A stretch of DNA of 64,000 bases, taken from Aliiroseovarius sediminilitoris. GTDB taxonomy: Bacteria > Pseudomonadota > Alphaproteobacteria > Rhodobacterales > Rhodobacteraceae. The translations under genes were made by a program, and so were the position numbers. Position 1 is the stretch's first letter. The number at the start of each line of letters is the position of its first letter. This document shows, piece after piece, positions 43,127-53,347 of the stretch. The DNA lies in NCBI RefSeq assembly GCF_900109955.1, contig NZ_FOJB01000001.1, positions 2,604,001 to 2,668,000 on the forward strand, written 5' to 3'. Under the pieces are notes generated by a model, which saw only the letters and a list, made by a program, of their open reading frames with translations, had not been told where the DNA came from and made no database searches.

Positions 43127-44212
43127 ATGGCGTTACCCGTTCAAACGCAGGTAAAATTCTGGTCTATCACCATCGCCGTGCTGGCGTTTGCCCTATGGTA
43201 TCTGGGTGATGTGATCATGCCGTTCATTTTGGGCGGCGCTATCGCCTATTTCCTTGACCCGGTTGCGGATCGGCTGGAGGCTGCGGGGCTGTCACGTGTC
43301 GCCGCTACCGTGATCATCTCGTTCTTTGCAATCTTGTGCTTTGTCATCGCATTCCTGATGGTGGTGCCGACTTTGGTTTCGCAAGCCATAGCCCTGGCGG
43401 ATGCAGCGCCTGCATTACTAAAGCAGCTCGAGGTCTTTCTGACCGAGAACATACCATCGCTGATGGACGAAAGTTCGACCTTGCGCCAATCTCTGGCCAG
43501 TCTCGGCCAAGCCATCAAGGAACGTGGCGGAGAGCTTGTGGGCACGATTGTAAGCTCTGCCATGGGTGTGATCAACGTCGTGGTCCTGCTGATCGTGACG
43601 CCCGTCGTCGCCTTCTATCTGCTGCTGGATTGGGACCGGATGGTGGCCAAGATCGACGGCCTTCTACCGCTTGACCACCGGCCGGCAGTCCGCCAGATCG
43701 CAAGCGATATCGACCGCACATTGGCCAGCTTCATTCGCGGCCAAGGGACCGTTTGCCTGGTCCTTGGCACATATTACGCCGTTGCTTTGATGGTTATCGG
43801 GTTGCAATTTGGCATGGTCGTCGGCTTCATCGCCGGACTGATCACGTTCATCCCCTATGTCGGTGCCATCGTCGGCGGCACTTTGGCCATTGGGCTGGGG
43901 CTGTTCCAGTTCTGGGGGGATTGGTGGCAACTTGGGGCAGTCGCAGGAATTTTCGTGCTTGGCCAGTTTTTTGAGGGCAACATCCTGACCCCGAAACTGG
44001 TAGGCAGCTCGGTCGGGCTGCATCCGGTCTGGCTCTTGTTGGCGTTGTCTGTCTTTGGCTCACTGTTCGGATTCGTGGGAATGCTGGTGGCTGTTCCGGT
44101 GGCTGCCTCTATGGGGGTTGTTGCACGGTTCTTCATCGGGAAATACCAGGATGGGCTGTTGTACAAAGGGTTGTCGACGCAAGAGGCAGGCGACGAAAGC
44201 GACGCTGAATAA
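43127..44212 (+). CDS. AI-2E family transporter (PerM-like)
   Basis: 361 residues with eight or so membrane helices, the YdiK/PerM family layout: N-terminal helices, a hydrophilic coiled middle (LADAAPALLKQLEVFL), then PVVAFYLLLDWDRMV and C-terminal GSSVGLHPVWLLLALSVFGSLFGFVGMLVAVPVAA. Members export small molecules or act as Na+/H+ antiporters; the function cannot be read from sequence. It shares one base with hdaA. Confidence 0.9.
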   Translation: MALPVQTQVKFWSITIAVLAFALWYLGDVIMPFILGGAIAYFLDPVADRLEAAGLSRVAATVIISFFAILCFVIAFLMVVPTLVSQAIALADAAPALLKQLEVFLTENIPSLMDESSTLRQSLASLGQAIKERGGELVGTIVSSAMGVINVVVLLIVTPVVAFYLLLDWDRMVAKIDGLLPLDHRPAVRQIASDIDRTLASFIRGQGTVCLVLGTYYAVALMVIGLQFGMVVGFIAGLITFIPYVGAIVGGTLAIGLGLFQFWGDWWQLGAVAGIFVLGQFFEGNILTPKLVGSSVGLHPVWLLLALSVFGSLFGFVGMLVAVPVAASMGVVARFFIGKYQDGLLYKGLSTQEAGDESDAE

Positions 44213-44895
44213 TGGCTGAGCAACTGACATTCGACCTGCCCGCTCATGCGGCGCAGGGATTGGATGATTTTCTTGTCACGCCGTCCAACACGAACGCAAT
44301 GGCGGCGGTTGAGACTTGGCAAGATTGGCCAGACCGGAAGCTGGTGCTGGTCGGCGCCGCCGGAACCGGAAAAACGCACCTGACGCATGTGTGGGCGGGG
44401 ATGGTGCAGGCCCGGATCATCCCGTCGACCAACCTGATTGATACCGACATTCAGACCCTGGCAGGGCACTCGGTCGCCGTTGAAGATGCCGATCAGGTCG
44501 CGGGCGACACCAACGCGGAAGCGGCCCTTTTTCATTTGCATAATCTGGTTCTGGCCGAGGGCGGATCACTGTTGATCACAGGTATTGCGGCTCCGTCGCG
44601 TTGGGGCATCGACCTGCCCGACCTGAAAAGCCGGATGGAAGGCACGACGATCGCCACGCTGAACGCACCCGACGACATGCTGCTGTCAGCCGTGCTGGTC
44701 AAGCTGTTCGACGATCGCCAAATTGCCGTTCCGGCCAATCTGATCGACTATCTTCTGCCTCGCATGGACCGATCGCTTGCAGCGGCGGCGGCGTTGGTTG
44801 AACAACTGGATCATGCTGCCTTGTCCGAGGGTCGCCCGCTGACCCGCAATCTGGCCGCCCGGTTTTTGCAGGATGAAATGGGATCAGGGACATAA
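44212..44895 (+). CDS. hdaA: DnaA-related regulatory protein HdaA
   Basis: 227 residues related to DnaA domain III: LTFDLP start (clamp-binding motif-like QLTFDLP), Walker A LVGAAGTGKTHLTH, sensor region and C-terminal helices. HdaA binds the sliding clamp and promotes hydrolysis of DnaA-ATP, preventing re-initiation. Placement next to an AI-2E transporter and polyphosphate kinase is common in alphaproteobacteria. Confidence 0.92.
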   Translation: MAEQLTFDLPAHAAQGLDDFLVTPSNTNAMAAVETWQDWPDRKLVLVGAAGTGKTHLTHVWAGMVQARIIPSTNLIDTDIQTLAGHSVAVEDADQVAGDTNAEAALFHLHNLVLAEGGSLLITGIAAPSRWGIDLPDLKSRMEGTTIATLNAPDDMLLSAVLVKLFDDRQIAVPANLIDYLLPRMDRSLAAAAALVEQLDHAALSEGRPLTRNLAARFLQDEMGSGT

Positions 44896-44936
44896 CGTCA
44901 TCTTCCCGTCACATGCAGGCGTGTTAGAGTGTGGTC

Positions 44937-47135
44937 ATGAACAAGACCAACACACCGCTGATTCCACTTGCAGATTTTCTTGCCTCGGGGTTTCCTGCCC
45001 CGCTGGAATTGCCGCCAGAGGACTATGAGGGGCCACGTCGGTTCTTTAACCGCGAACTCAGTTGGCTCGGCTTCAATTGGCGGGTGCTGGAAGAAGCGGA
45101 GAATCCCCGTGTCCCGCTGTTGGAACGGCTGCGCTTTCTGTCAATTTCGGCGGCCAATCTTGATGAGTTCTATACCGTTCGCGTCGCGGGTCTGCGCGAA
45201 CTGGTTCGTGAAGGTGTGACGACCCCTGCCGCCGACGGCCTCAGCCCGACTGAACAGCTAAAGCTGATCGACACCGACGCCCGTGCGCTTATGGCCCGCC
45301 AGCAAGAGGCGTTTGAGCAATTGGCGGGTGAGATGCAGAGCCAAGGCATCATCATCTGCCGCCGCGACAACCTGACACAGGCCGATCGCGATTATCTGGA
45401 TAAAATTTTCCTTAGCCAGGTGTTTCCGGTTCTGTCGCCGCTGGCCATCGACCCGGCGCACCCGTTTCCGTTCATTCCGAACACCGGCTATACGCTGGCC
45501 CTGCAACTTGAACGCAAATCTGACAAGCAAAAGCTGAAAGCGCTGCTACCTATCCCGCAGCAGATCGACCGATTCGTGCCCCTGCCCGCCGAAGACGGAC
45601 AATACCGTTTCCTGCCGCTGGAAGACCTGCTGCTTGTGCATCTGGACCTGCTGTTCCCCGGCTACGTCGAAAAAGGGAATTGCGCGTTTCGCATCCTCCG
45701 CGACAGCGATCTTGAAGTTGAGGACGAAGCCGAAGATTTGGTGCGCGAGTTCGAAACCGCCCTGAAACGGCGCCGTCGGGGCGAAGTTGTGCGCATGAAA
45801 ATTACCAAGGATGCGCCATCCGGGCTGCTGTCAATGATCATGCGAGAGTTGAAGGTGACGAGCGACGAGATTGTCGAGGTGGATGGTATGATCGGCATGG
45901 CCGATCTTGGCCAGCTTGTCCTGAAAGACCTGCCCGACTTGTTGTGGCCCAGTTTCTCGCCACGTGTGCCGGAACGTGTGCAAGATCATGATGGCGACAT
46001 GTTTGCCGCCATTCGGCAAAAAGACATGCTGCTGCACCATCCCTATGAGACCTTCGACATGGTGGTCCGCTTTTTGCATCAGGCGGCAGTTGATCCGAAC
46101 GTGGTTGCGATCAAACAGACGCTGTATCGCACCTCGCATGACAGCCCGATTGTGTCGGCGCTTTGCGAAGCAGCTGAAGATGGGAAATCCGTCACCGCCC
46201 TTGTCGAGTTGAAGGCGCGGTTTGACGAAGCTGCAAACATCCGACAGTCACGACGGCTGGAACGCGCAGGTGCACATGTCGTTTACGGGTTCATCAATTA
46301 CAAAACCCACGCCAAGATCTCGACCGTCGTGCGGCGCGAAGGGGATGAACTGGTGACATATACGCATTATGGCACCGGCAACTATCATCCCATTACTGCG
46401 CGCATCTATACCGACCTCAGCCTGTTCACATGTGACCCCGCTCTTGGGCGCGATGCGACGCGGGTGTTCAATTATCTGTCTGGATATGCAGAGCCGCAAT
46501 CGCTGGAAAATCTTGCCATTTCTCCGCTGGACCTGAAATCGACTTTGATCAAACGCATTGAGGCCGAAGCGGCATATGCCAAGGAAGGCAAACCGGCCGA
46601 GATCTGGGCAAAAATGAACTCTCTGGTCGAACCGGACGTGATCGACGCGCTTTATGCCGCGTCGCAAGCCGGGGTTGAAATCAGCTTGGTGGTCAGGGGC
46701 ATCTGCGGGTTGCGACCGGGCATCAAGGGGTTGTCGGAAAACATCCGGGTGAAATCCATCGTCGGGCGCTTTCTTGAACATTCGCGCATCGTCTGTTTTG
46801 GCAATGGGCACGGGCTGCCGTCGAAAAAGGCGCGGGTTTACATGTCGTCCGCAGACTGGATGGGGCGCAACCTGATCCGCCGCGTGGAAACCTTGATCGA
46901 AATCGAAAACGCCACCGTCAAGGCTCAGATCGTGAGCCAGATCATGGCCGCCAATCTGGCCGATGTCGCTCAAAGTTGGGTCATGCAGCCCGATGGCAGT
47001 TTCCATCGCGCGGATCTGAGCACGATCGAACGACCGTTCAATTGCCACCGCTTCTTCATGGAAAACCCGTCACTTTCGGGGCGTGGCTCGGCTGGGGCGT
47101 CGGACGTTCCGGAACTGACCCATTCGGAAGATTGA
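44937..47135 (+). CDS. ppk1: Polyphosphate kinase 1
   Basis: 732 residues. The four Ppk1 domains are seen: N-terminal ([19 protein letters not shown]), head, and the two phospholipase D-like catalytic domains with the autophosphorylated His in [21 protein letters not shown] and later [14 protein letters not shown]. It makes polyphosphate from ATP. The ATG at 44937 is preferred over the in-frame GTG six bases upstream. It lies 50 bases before ppx. Confidence 0.95.
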   Translation: MNKTNTPLIPLADFLASGFPAPLELPPEDYEGPRRFFNRELSWLGFNWRVLEEAENPRVPLLERLRFLSISAANLDEFYTVRVAGLRELVREGVTTPAADGLSPTEQLKLIDTDARALMARQQEAFEQLAGEMQSQGIIICRRDNLTQADRDYLDKIFLSQVFPVLSPLAIDPAHPFPFIPNTGYTLALQLERKSDKQKLKALLPIPQQIDRFVPLPAEDGQYRFLPLEDLLLVHLDLLFPGYVEKGNCAFRILRDSDLEVEDEAEDLVREFETALKRRRRGEVVRMKITKDAPSGLLSMIMRELKVTSDEIVEVDGMIGMADLGQLVLKDLPDLLWPSFSPRVPERVQDHDGDMFAAIRQKDMLLHHPYETFDMVVRFLHQAAVDPNVVAIKQTLYRTSHDSPIVSALCEAAEDGKSVTALVELKARFDEAANIRQSRRLERAGAHVVYGFINYKTHAKISTVVRREGDELVTYTHYGTGNYHPITARIYTDLSLFTCDPALGRDATRVFNYLSGYAEPQSLENLAISPLDLKSTLIKRIEAEAAYAKEGKPAEIWAKMNSLVEPDVIDALYAASQAGVEISLVVRGICGLRPGIKGLSENIRVKSIVGRFLEHSRIVCFGNGHGLPSKKARVYMSSADWMGRNLIRRVETLIEIENATVKAQIVSQIMAANLADVAQSWVMQPDGSFHRADLSTIERPFNCHRFFMENPSLSGRGSAGASDVPELTHSED

Positions 47136-47185
47136 TCACCAGCGGGCACCCGGCTAACTTACCACCACCAAACGGGGGACAATCG

Positions 47186-48727
47186 ATGGACGGACGCGGC
47201 GAGACCAGTGACGATTGGGGGCCATTTGGACGTCCGCTGTTTGATGACCCATCCGTGCGGGCACTGCGCCGTGTTGGCGTAGTGGATATTGGTTCGAACT
47301 CGGTCCGTCTGGTTGTGTTCGACGGGGCCGCTCGCAGTCCGGCCTATTTCTTCAACGAAAAAATCCTGTGCGGTTTGGGCACCGGACTGTCAGAGACCGG
47401 TCGGCTTCACCCTGAGGGTCGCGCGCGCGCGCTTGCGGCCATTAAACGCTTTCAAAAACTGGCTGACGGGATGAAAATGCCACCCTTGTCCGCCGTTGCC
47501 ACCGCAGCGGTGCGCGAAGCCAGCGATGGGCCGGATTTCTGTGCTGAGGTCCTGCGTGAGACCGGATTGAACATTTATGTCATAGACGGAGAAGAAGAAG
47601 CCCGCTTTTCCGCCCAGGGTGTGCTGCTGGGCTGGCCGGACGCCAATGGGCTGATGTGCGATATCGGTGGCTCGTCGCTGGAGCTGGCCAGCATTTCGGA
47701 CGGGCAAGTTGGCAAGCGTGTCACCTCGCCGCTGGGACCCTTGAAGCTGACCAGTGTTCCGGGTGGCAAGAAAGGTCTGAAGGCCGAGATTGCGCGCGTG
47801 GTGCAACAGCTTGCCGAAGATATGGGCACCGATCACAAACGCCTGTTTCTGGTGGGCGGTTCATGGCGGGCCATCGCGCGGCTGGATATGGAGCGGCGCG
47901 GCTATCCCCTGACGGTGCTGCATGAATACCGCATGACGCCGAAATCCCTTGCCACCACCCTGAAATGGATCGACGAGGTTGACCTTGACGCGGTGCGACA
48001 GCGCACCGGCACATCTGCCGCCCGGATGGCGCTGGTGCCCATCGCAGCACAGGTGTTGAAACGCCTGATCCGCGAGTTTCGCCCGAAAGAGATCGCTGTC
48101 AGTTCATTCGGCATCCGCGAAGGGTTGCTGTATCAACAGATGCCCGAGCGGCTGCGTCGTCGCGATCCGCTGATCGAAGCCTGTTATGCCGCCGAACAGA
48201 AAGACGCCCGCATTCCTGGCTTTGGCAAACGACTATTCGCGTTTTTACAACCTCTGTTCAAAACCGCCAAGACCAGCGAATTGCGGGTGATAAAGGCCGC
48301 CTGCCTGCTGCATGATGTCAGCTGGCGCGCCCACCCGGATTATCGCCACGAGGTTTGTTTTGACAACGCGACCCGCGCAAACCTTGGCGGGTTAACCCAT
48401 CAGGAACGCGTATTTCTGGGGCTGGCGCTTCTGCACCGTTACAAAAATGCGCGCGAAGGATCGCGGTTCGAGCCGTTGTTCGGGATCTTGACCGAGAAGA
48501 ATATCAACCGCGCCGAAGTTCTGGGCAAAGCAATGCGCTTCGGGGCAATGTTGACCATGAAAGACCCGACCAAACTTGCATCTCTAAAATGGTTTCCGAA
48601 GAAGCGGCAACTTATCCTGACGCTGGACCACAGCGGCAAAGACCTGTTTGGCGAGGTCGCCCAAGCCCGCTTTACTGCGTTATCCGATGCGCTTCAGGCA
48701 GAAGGCATCGTCAAATTCCGACGCTGA
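47186..48727 (+). CDS. ppx: Exopolyphosphatase (Ppx/GppA family)
   Basis: 513 residues. The actin-like ATPase fold shows VGVVDIGSNSVRLVVFDG, LCDIGGSSLELASI-like MCDIGGSSLEL, and SSFGIREGLLY; a C-terminal HD-like domain (AACLLHDVSWRAHPDYRHE) follows. It degrades polyphosphate or pppGpp. The ATG at 47186 follows GGGGGA; a longer in-frame start at 46976 lies inside ppk1. Together with ppk1 it sets polyphosphate levels. Confidence 0.94.
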   Translation: MDGRGETSDDWGPFGRPLFDDPSVRALRRVGVVDIGSNSVRLVVFDGAARSPAYFFNEKILCGLGTGLSETGRLHPEGRARALAAIKRFQKLADGMKMPPLSAVATAAVREASDGPDFCAEVLRETGLNIYVIDGEEEARFSAQGVLLGWPDANGLMCDIGGSSLELASISDGQVGKRVTSPLGPLKLTSVPGGKKGLKAEIARVVQQLAEDMGTDHKRLFLVGGSWRAIARLDMERRGYPLTVLHEYRMTPKSLATTLKWIDEVDLDAVRQRTGTSAARMALVPIAAQVLKRLIREFRPKEIAVSSFGIREGLLYQQMPERLRRRDPLIEACYAAEQKDARIPGFGKRLFAFLQPLFKTAKTSELRVIKAACLLHDVSWRAHPDYRHEVCFDNATRANLGGLTHQERVFLGLALLHRYKNAREGSRFEPLFGILTEKNINRAEVLGKAMRFGAMLTMKDPTKLASLKWFPKKRQLILTLDHSGKDLFGEVAQARFTALSDALQAEGIVKFRR

Positions 48728-48749
48728 TACGCCGCCCAAAACCCCGCTG

Positions 48750-49103
48750 TCAAAGTTCGGTTTCACTGGGCGGCGTCGCCTCGACTTCCGGTGGGGTGCG
48801 CCGCCGGATGATGATGTCCCCGTTTGGAAGGGTTTCAGGAGGGTAATAGGCATTCAAGTCACCGAACCGCTCGACCAATTCAGCCCAACCTTCGGCCCAC
48901 TTGTCAGCCATCGGCTCGACTTCTTTGGCCAATCCTTCCAGAAGCAACTGAAAACCCCGGTTCAGAAGCTCTGCGCCTTCTGACAGCTCAGGGTTTTCGA
49001 TCGAAGGGCTATCCTTCTCCGCAGCCATGGTCGGAATGGTCAGACCGGCGATGGCGATCAAGGTCAGCACGGTGGTTTTTGCAATCTGTTTCATCCACTG
49101 CAT
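48750..49103 (-). CDS. Conserved hypothetical periplasmic protein
   Basis: 117 residues: signal peptide (MKQIAKTTVLTLIAIAGLTIPTMAAE counted from the second Met), a helical body LNRGFQLLLEGLAKEVEPMADKWAEGWAELVERFG and a Pro-rich tail with DIIIRRR. No known domain is recognised. The start may be 49103 or 49094; neither has a clear binding site. It converges with ppx. Confidence 0.7.
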   Translation of the reverse strand: MQWMKQIAKTTVLTLIAIAGLTIPTMAAEKDSPSIENPELSEGAELLNRGFQLLLEGLAKEVEPMADKWAEGWAELVERFGDLNAYYPPETLPNGDIIIRRRTPPEVEATPPSETEL

Positions 49104-49130
49104 GTAGGCGCGATCAGGGCAATGTGAAGG

Positions 49131-50147
49131 CTACAGATCGAAGTCAATCGACACCGGAAAATGATCGGACGCTGTCAACAACGCCTCGCGCAGTTCAGGC
49201 GCGCCGTAGCATTCGGGATCGTCGAAAGGATGCCATATCCGCCAATGCGGAGACTTTGCAGCCAGATCAGGTGACACCATGATGTAATCCAACAGCGCCT
49301 GAAGATACCGCCGTTCCTTGGCGATATAGAACCGGGACGTCGCGGGGCGCGCGCCCGATTTGTGGGTCAGGATCATGCGCGCATGGGGGTCATACATGCA
49401 GATCGCGTCTTCCTCGCCCATGACGATTTCGACACCGGATCGACCAAACAGCTTTTCATAATCATCCAGCCCGGGACCGTCATTGAAATCACCCAATACG
49501 ATCAATGGATCACCGGCCTGCAAATGCTCGTCGACCCGTTGACGTATCCAGATACATTGCGCCATTTGCTTGCGGCGATTTTCGATTGCCAGACGCATCA
49601 CGTCACTGGGCCCTTGCGCCCCATGCGGTGCCTTGGATTTGACATGCACCCCGATCAGACGCATTGGCGTTCCACTTTCGCGATGTGTCAGTTCCACCTC
49701 AAGCGGTGGTTTCGAGAACACGATGGGTTCGGGCGATGCATCCGTGTCGAGATCAAGCTGGAACGTCGAGTCAAACCGCGGCGCGATGATCCCACCCACA
49801 TCCCCTTGCGGATCGTGGCGGGCCGAAAACACGTCCGGATCATAAAGCAGTGCGATTTCCTGTTGAGTGTCGTTGGCGAAACCGATCAATGCTTTGCGGG
49901 CGCGCAGATCGAACATTTCGGCGAAGCCTTCAAGGGCAATCCTTGTGTCACGTCGCCTGTTCTGATCCGGGGCTTCGATCACCATCACGGCATCTGCATC
50001 GAGCACCTTGAACACGATGCCCGCCGCCTTCAACTGCGCGCGTCGTGTAACATCGCGTCGCCCCGACCATTGTTCGTCGATCAGCGGTCGACCTTCATCG
50101 TCAAACAGCGAATTGAACCACTCGACGTTGTAGGTCGCAATCCGCAT
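49131..50147 (-). CDS. Endonuclease/exonuclease/phosphatase family protein
   Basis: 338 residues with EEP-fold motifs: RIATYNVEWFNSLF, VMVIEAPDQN (metal-binding Glu), GVHVKSKAP, LIVLGDFNDGPGLDDYE and the catalytic SDHFPVSIDF end. No signal peptide, so probably cytoplasmic. Substrate (DNA, RNA or phosphodiester) unknown. It shares one base with the gene upstream. Confidence 0.9.
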   Translation of the reverse strand: MRIATYNVEWFNSLFDDEGRPLIDEQWSGRRDVTRRAQLKAAGIVFKVLDADAVMVIEAPDQNRRRDTRIALEGFAEMFDLRARKALIGFANDTQQEIALLYDPDVFSARHDPQGDVGGIIAPRFDSTFQLDLDTDASPEPIVFSKPPLEVELTHRESGTPMRLIGVHVKSKAPHGAQGPSDVMRLAIENRRKQMAQCIWIRQRVDEHLQAGDPLIVLGDFNDGPGLDDYEKLFGRSGVEIVMGEEDAICMYDPHARMILTHKSGARPATSRFYIAKERRYLQALLDYIMVSPDLAAKSPHWRIWHPFDDPECYGAPELREALLTASDHFPVSIDFDL

Positions 50148-50827
50148 CAGTCGCGCGCCTTGCTGATCTCTTCCCAGGCCCGGTTGACCGCGATCAATCG
50201 CTTTTCTGCCAGTTTCACGGCCTCTTCCGGCACCCCGCGCGCGAACATCTTGTCTGGATGGCTTTCGCGGACCTCGTTGCGCCAGACCTTGCGGATCTCG
50301 TCCAGTGTCATGTCCGGCGTGACCCCCAGAACGTCGTAAGGATCAGGGTCGGCATCGGGCACCAACCGCGAGCGCAGGGCCTTGAACTTGCGTGGCGAGA
50401 TGCCGAAAATGTCAGACACGTGCTGCAGGAAATCGTCCTCGGCCGGGTGATATTCCCCGTCTGCGATCGCGATGTGAAACAGTCCCTCCATCAGATCACA
50501 AAGCGCCGGATCGTCCGGCCCGAACATCGCTGCCACCTTCTGCGCATAAAGCTCGAACCCCGCCACATCCGTGCGCGCCAGATTGAACAGTCGCGCCGCA
50601 TTCTTTTCTTCGCTTTGCGGGATGTCAAAGACTTCGCGGAAGGCGGACACCTCGTCCCGCGTCACCAGACCATCGGCTTTCGCCATCTTTGCGCCCAGCG
50701 CGATCACCGCGATCGCAAACCCCGCCGAGCGTTCGGGGGGGGTGCGCAAATTGGCGAACACGTCAGACAGGCTTTCCCCCTTGGCGAGGGCAGACAACGC
50801 ATCAGTTATTCGAGACCAAATAGACAT
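50147..50827 (-). CDS. TerB/DnaJ-domain co-chaperone (DjlA-like)
   Basis: 226 residues. Residues 30-140 are a TerB-like domain (VIALGAKMAKADGLVTRDEVSAFREVFDIP and MEGLFHIAIADGEYHPAEDDFL). Residues 160-226 are a J domain (DPYDVLGVTPDMTLDEIRKVWRNEVRESHPDKM) with the HPD motif. This is the DjlA layout without its N-terminal membrane helix. It would stimulate DnaK. Overlaps the EEP gene by one base. Confidence 0.9.
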   Translation of the reverse strand: MSIWSRITDALSALAKGESLSDVFANLRTPPERSAGFAIAVIALGAKMAKADGLVTRDEVSAFREVFDIPQSEEKNAARLFNLARTDVAGFELYAQKVAAMFGPDDPALCDLMEGLFHIAIADGEYHPAEDDFLQHVSDIFGISPRKFKALRSRLVPDADPDPYDVLGVTPDMTLDEIRKVWRNEVRESHPDKMFARGVPEEAVKLAEKRLIAVNRAWEEISKARD

Positions 50828-51003
50828 GCGGCATTTGTTACACAGTCCGGCACCCGAAAACGAGCAGAAAGCGCGTAGCTAACTGAATGTTTTCTACGGC
50901 AAAGCACTGGATCGCTTGCCGTTTTACCAACTTTTTCATCTTGATTTTTCACCCAAAGGCACCATTTGTCACCAAATATGACCAAAATTGTAGGGATACG
51001 TGA

Positions 51004-52197
51004 ATGCTCCTAAGGATGTTTGACCGCTTCTTTCGCCATGACGCATCGGGGGGCGTGCTGCTGATGCTGTCAGCAATTGCTGCGATGATTGCCGCCAACT
51101 CGCCCATCGCGGGGCAGGTCAACGACATCTTGGGGGCGAAATTCTCTATCCTGATCAATGATCAAGGCCTGTCCAAGCCGCTTATCCTGTGGATCAACGA
51201 TGGTCTGATGGCGGTATTTTTCCTGTTGATCGGTCTTGAGCTGAAGCACGAGATACTGGAAGGCAAACTGCGCAATCCCCGAGATGTCATTTTGCCGGGT
51301 ATGGCGGCTGTGGGCGGGATGGCCGTGCCCGCCGTCATCTATGCGGCGATCAACTGGTCAAACCCAGAAACGCTTGGCGGGTGGGCCATTCCAGCGGCGA
51401 CTGATATCGCGTTTGCGTTGGGCATACTTGCGCTTATCGGGGCGCGTGCGCCTGCGGCGCTGAAAGTCTTTCTTCTGACGCTCGCTATTTTGGACGACCT
51501 GGGCGCGATCATCGTCATTGCATTGTTCTATACTGCCGAGTTGAAGGTCGAATACCTCATTTATGCGCTGGCGCCACTTGCTCTGATGTGGTGGTTGAAC
51601 ATGCGTCAAATCCACCGAATCGCGCCGATCCTGATTCTGGGCGTTGTCCTGTGGGTTCTGGTTCTGAAATCAGGTGTTCACGCAACACTTGCAGGCGTGG
51701 CCACCGCTTTCTTCATACCGATCAAGGATCGCTGGGGTAAATCCCCCCTGCATAGCCTGGAGCACGCATTGGCACCCTATGTTCTGTTCATGATCGTGCC
51801 AATTTTCGCCTTCGCCAATGCGGGCGTATCCCTGAAAGGCATGTCGCTAGAGGCGCTGTTCGCCCCGGTGCCGTTTGGCATCGTCGCCGGGCTTGTCGTT
51901 GGCAAACAGATAGGCGTGCTGGGCTTGACCTTCTTGACCGTTAAATTCGGGTTGGCGCGTCTGCCGCATGGTGTGGGGTGGATACATATCTATGGCGTGT
52001 CTGCGCTGGCTGGTATCGGGTTCACCATGTCACTGTTTATTGGCAGCCTCAGCTTTGCTGACCAGACCCTTATGAACGATGTCAGGCTCGGTGTTCTTGT
52101 CGCCTCGGCGCTGTCTGCGGCGATAGGGGCAACCGTGTTGCTGATGGCCGGCAACCCAGTCCGAGAGGCCGAAAAAGCAACGGCTGAACCAGCCTAG
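51004..52197 (+). CDS. nhaA: Na+/H+ antiporter NhaA (second copy)
   Basis: 397 residues, standard E. coli-like NhaA layout with MFDRFFRHDASGGVLLMLSAIAAMI, GWAIPAATDIAFALG, the paired aspartates LTLAILDDLGAIIVIALFYT and GIGFTMSLFIGSLSF. It is closer to canonical NhaA than the copy at 25129. Both would use the proton gradient to expel sodium. The stop overlaps the end of the GNAT gene on the other strand by four bases. Confidence 0.95.
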   Translation: MLLRMFDRFFRHDASGGVLLMLSAIAAMIAANSPIAGQVNDILGAKFSILINDQGLSKPLILWINDGLMAVFFLLIGLELKHEILEGKLRNPRDVILPGMAAVGGMAVPAVIYAAINWSNPETLGGWAIPAATDIAFALGILALIGARAPAALKVFLLTLAILDDLGAIIVIALFYTAELKVEYLIYALAPLALMWWLNMRQIHRIAPILILGVVLWVLVLKSGVHATLAGVATAFFIPIKDRWGKSPLHSLEHALAPYVLFMIVPIFAFANAGVSLKGMSLEALFAPVPFGIVAGLVVGKQIGVLGLTFLTVKFGLARLPHGVGWIHIYGVSALAGIGFTMSLFIGSLSFADQTLMNDVRLGVLVASALSAAIGATVLLMAGNPVREAEKATAEPA

Positions 52198-52667
52198 AGC
52201 TTCTTTTGCATCAGGACGAGGTCGTGCCACTGGTCAAACTTGCGTCCTGCTTCGTTGACGCGGCCGACGGTTTCAAAGCCGATGGCCGCGTGAAACGGTT
52301 TGCCATCAGGGTTTGAGGCCGAAACGCCGGCGATCATGGAATGAACACCCAAGTCACGCGCGGCAGTTTCCAGCGCGGCCATCAAAGCGCGGCCAGATCC
52401 CTGCCCTCGTGCGTTTGGTGATATCATGATGGAATGCTCTTTGGTATGGGCATAGCCCGCGCCCGCGCGGAAGGGAAACAGCGCCGCAAAACCAATCACC
52501 TGCCCGTCATGCTCGGCAACCAAAAACGCATCGTAGTCGCGAATGGCATCCGCCACATCGTCTGGTGACTTTTCAACAGTGTTAAAGGTGATCAGTGTCT
52601 CACGGATTGCGAGGTTCCACAGGTCAAGAATGGCTGGAATATCCGCCTGGGTCGCGGCGCGTATCAT
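52194..52667 (-). CDS. GNAT family N-acetyltransferase
   Basis: 157 residues. The start IRAATQADIPAILDLWNLAIRETLITF and EHSIMISPNARGQGSGRALMAALETAARDLGVHSMIAGVSASNPDGKPFHAAIGFETVGRVNEAGRKFDQWHDLVLMQ is close to the phosphinothricin N-acetyltransferase (Bar/MnaT) group, where the R-G-x-G-x-G/A loop binds acetyl-CoA. The ATG at 52667 overlaps the VOC-like gene stop by four bases. Likely substrates are amino-acid analogues. Confidence 0.9.
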   Translation of the reverse strand: MIRAATQADIPAILDLWNLAIRETLITFNTVEKSPDDVADAIRDYDAFLVAEHDGQVIGFAALFPFRAGAGYAHTKEHSIMISPNARGQGSGRALMAALETAARDLGVHSMIAGVSASNPDGKPFHAAIGFETVGRVNEAGRKFDQWHDLVLMQKKL

Positions 52668-53281
52668 GGCAGTTTGACCAACCCATTCGCGGTGTCCAAC
52701 CAAGCCGTCAAGCCCGGCGTGCCCGTGTGGACAGAAATTCGGCCATCTGCAATCAGCGGAGCAAGTGCGACAGACAGCGCCTCGGCCTCGGGGTGGGTGA
52801 TTTCCAGCGCAGCAAGGCGCAGACCGTGGTCGGGCAGATTTGGTGCAGGCTGCCGTCCCTTCCAGCTTAGCAGCCCCGGCGCACAACCCGAAAACGGCAA
52901 CCGCCCATCCTGCGGGATCGCCATGTCCCAAGCATAATCGCCCCGTTCCAGCGCAATGGCGTCCCCCATCCCATCGGGCGCCCTGTGCAGCGCTTCGTGC
53001 AGATCCGGCACCCGAAGCGCCCAGTTGGTCAGACGTGCCGGTCCGGTGAAATAGTCCAGGTCAAACCAACGCGCGCGCGATGGCGCAGGTGCGTCTGGAT
53101 TGATCGCGATAACTTCCAGATAGGCGGATGGACCCAACGACAACAACGCATTGTGGGTGCCCATGAGCGGGTGTTCTCCTCCCCCCGCCATGGGCACCCC
53201 CAGCAGGTCCTCGATGCACGCAACGCCTTCTGTCAGCGTTGCGGAGGACACCACAAGGTGATCAATCTCTCCCAGAGCCAA
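52664..53281 (-). CDS. VOC/glyoxalase-like domain protein, TTG start
   Basis: 205 residues from a TTG at 53281 with AAGGAG seven bases upstream; no ATG in the region fits. The reading LALGEIDHLVVSSATLTEGVACIEDLLGVPMAGGGEHPLMGTHNALLSLG is a glyoxalase-like (VOC) N-terminal fold with a second half PDHGLRLAALEITHPEA. No full metal triad is clear. It lies upstream of the GNAT gene and just after mcm. Confidence 0.82.
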   Translation of the reverse strand: MALGEIDHLVVSSATLTEGVACIEDLLGVPMAGGGEHPLMGTHNALLSLGPSAYLEVIAINPDAPAPSRARWFDLDYFTGPARLTNWALRVPDLHEALHRAPDGMGDAIALERGDYAWDMAIPQDGRLPFSGCAPGLLSWKGRQPAPNLPDHGLRLAALEITHPEAEALSVALAPLIADGRISVHTGTPGLTAWLDTANGLVKLP

Positions 53282-53347
53282 ACTTCTCTCCTTCTGGTCT
53301 GGGGTGACGCTGGCGGGAAAAGCCGCCTGCTGCAAGTGTCTTATCGG

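Noticed and set aside
48730-48775. Inverted repeat CGCCGCCCA/TGGGCGGCG at the ppx end
   Set aside because: The loop is 28 bases, it extends into the converging gene and no T run follows, so its role is doubtful.
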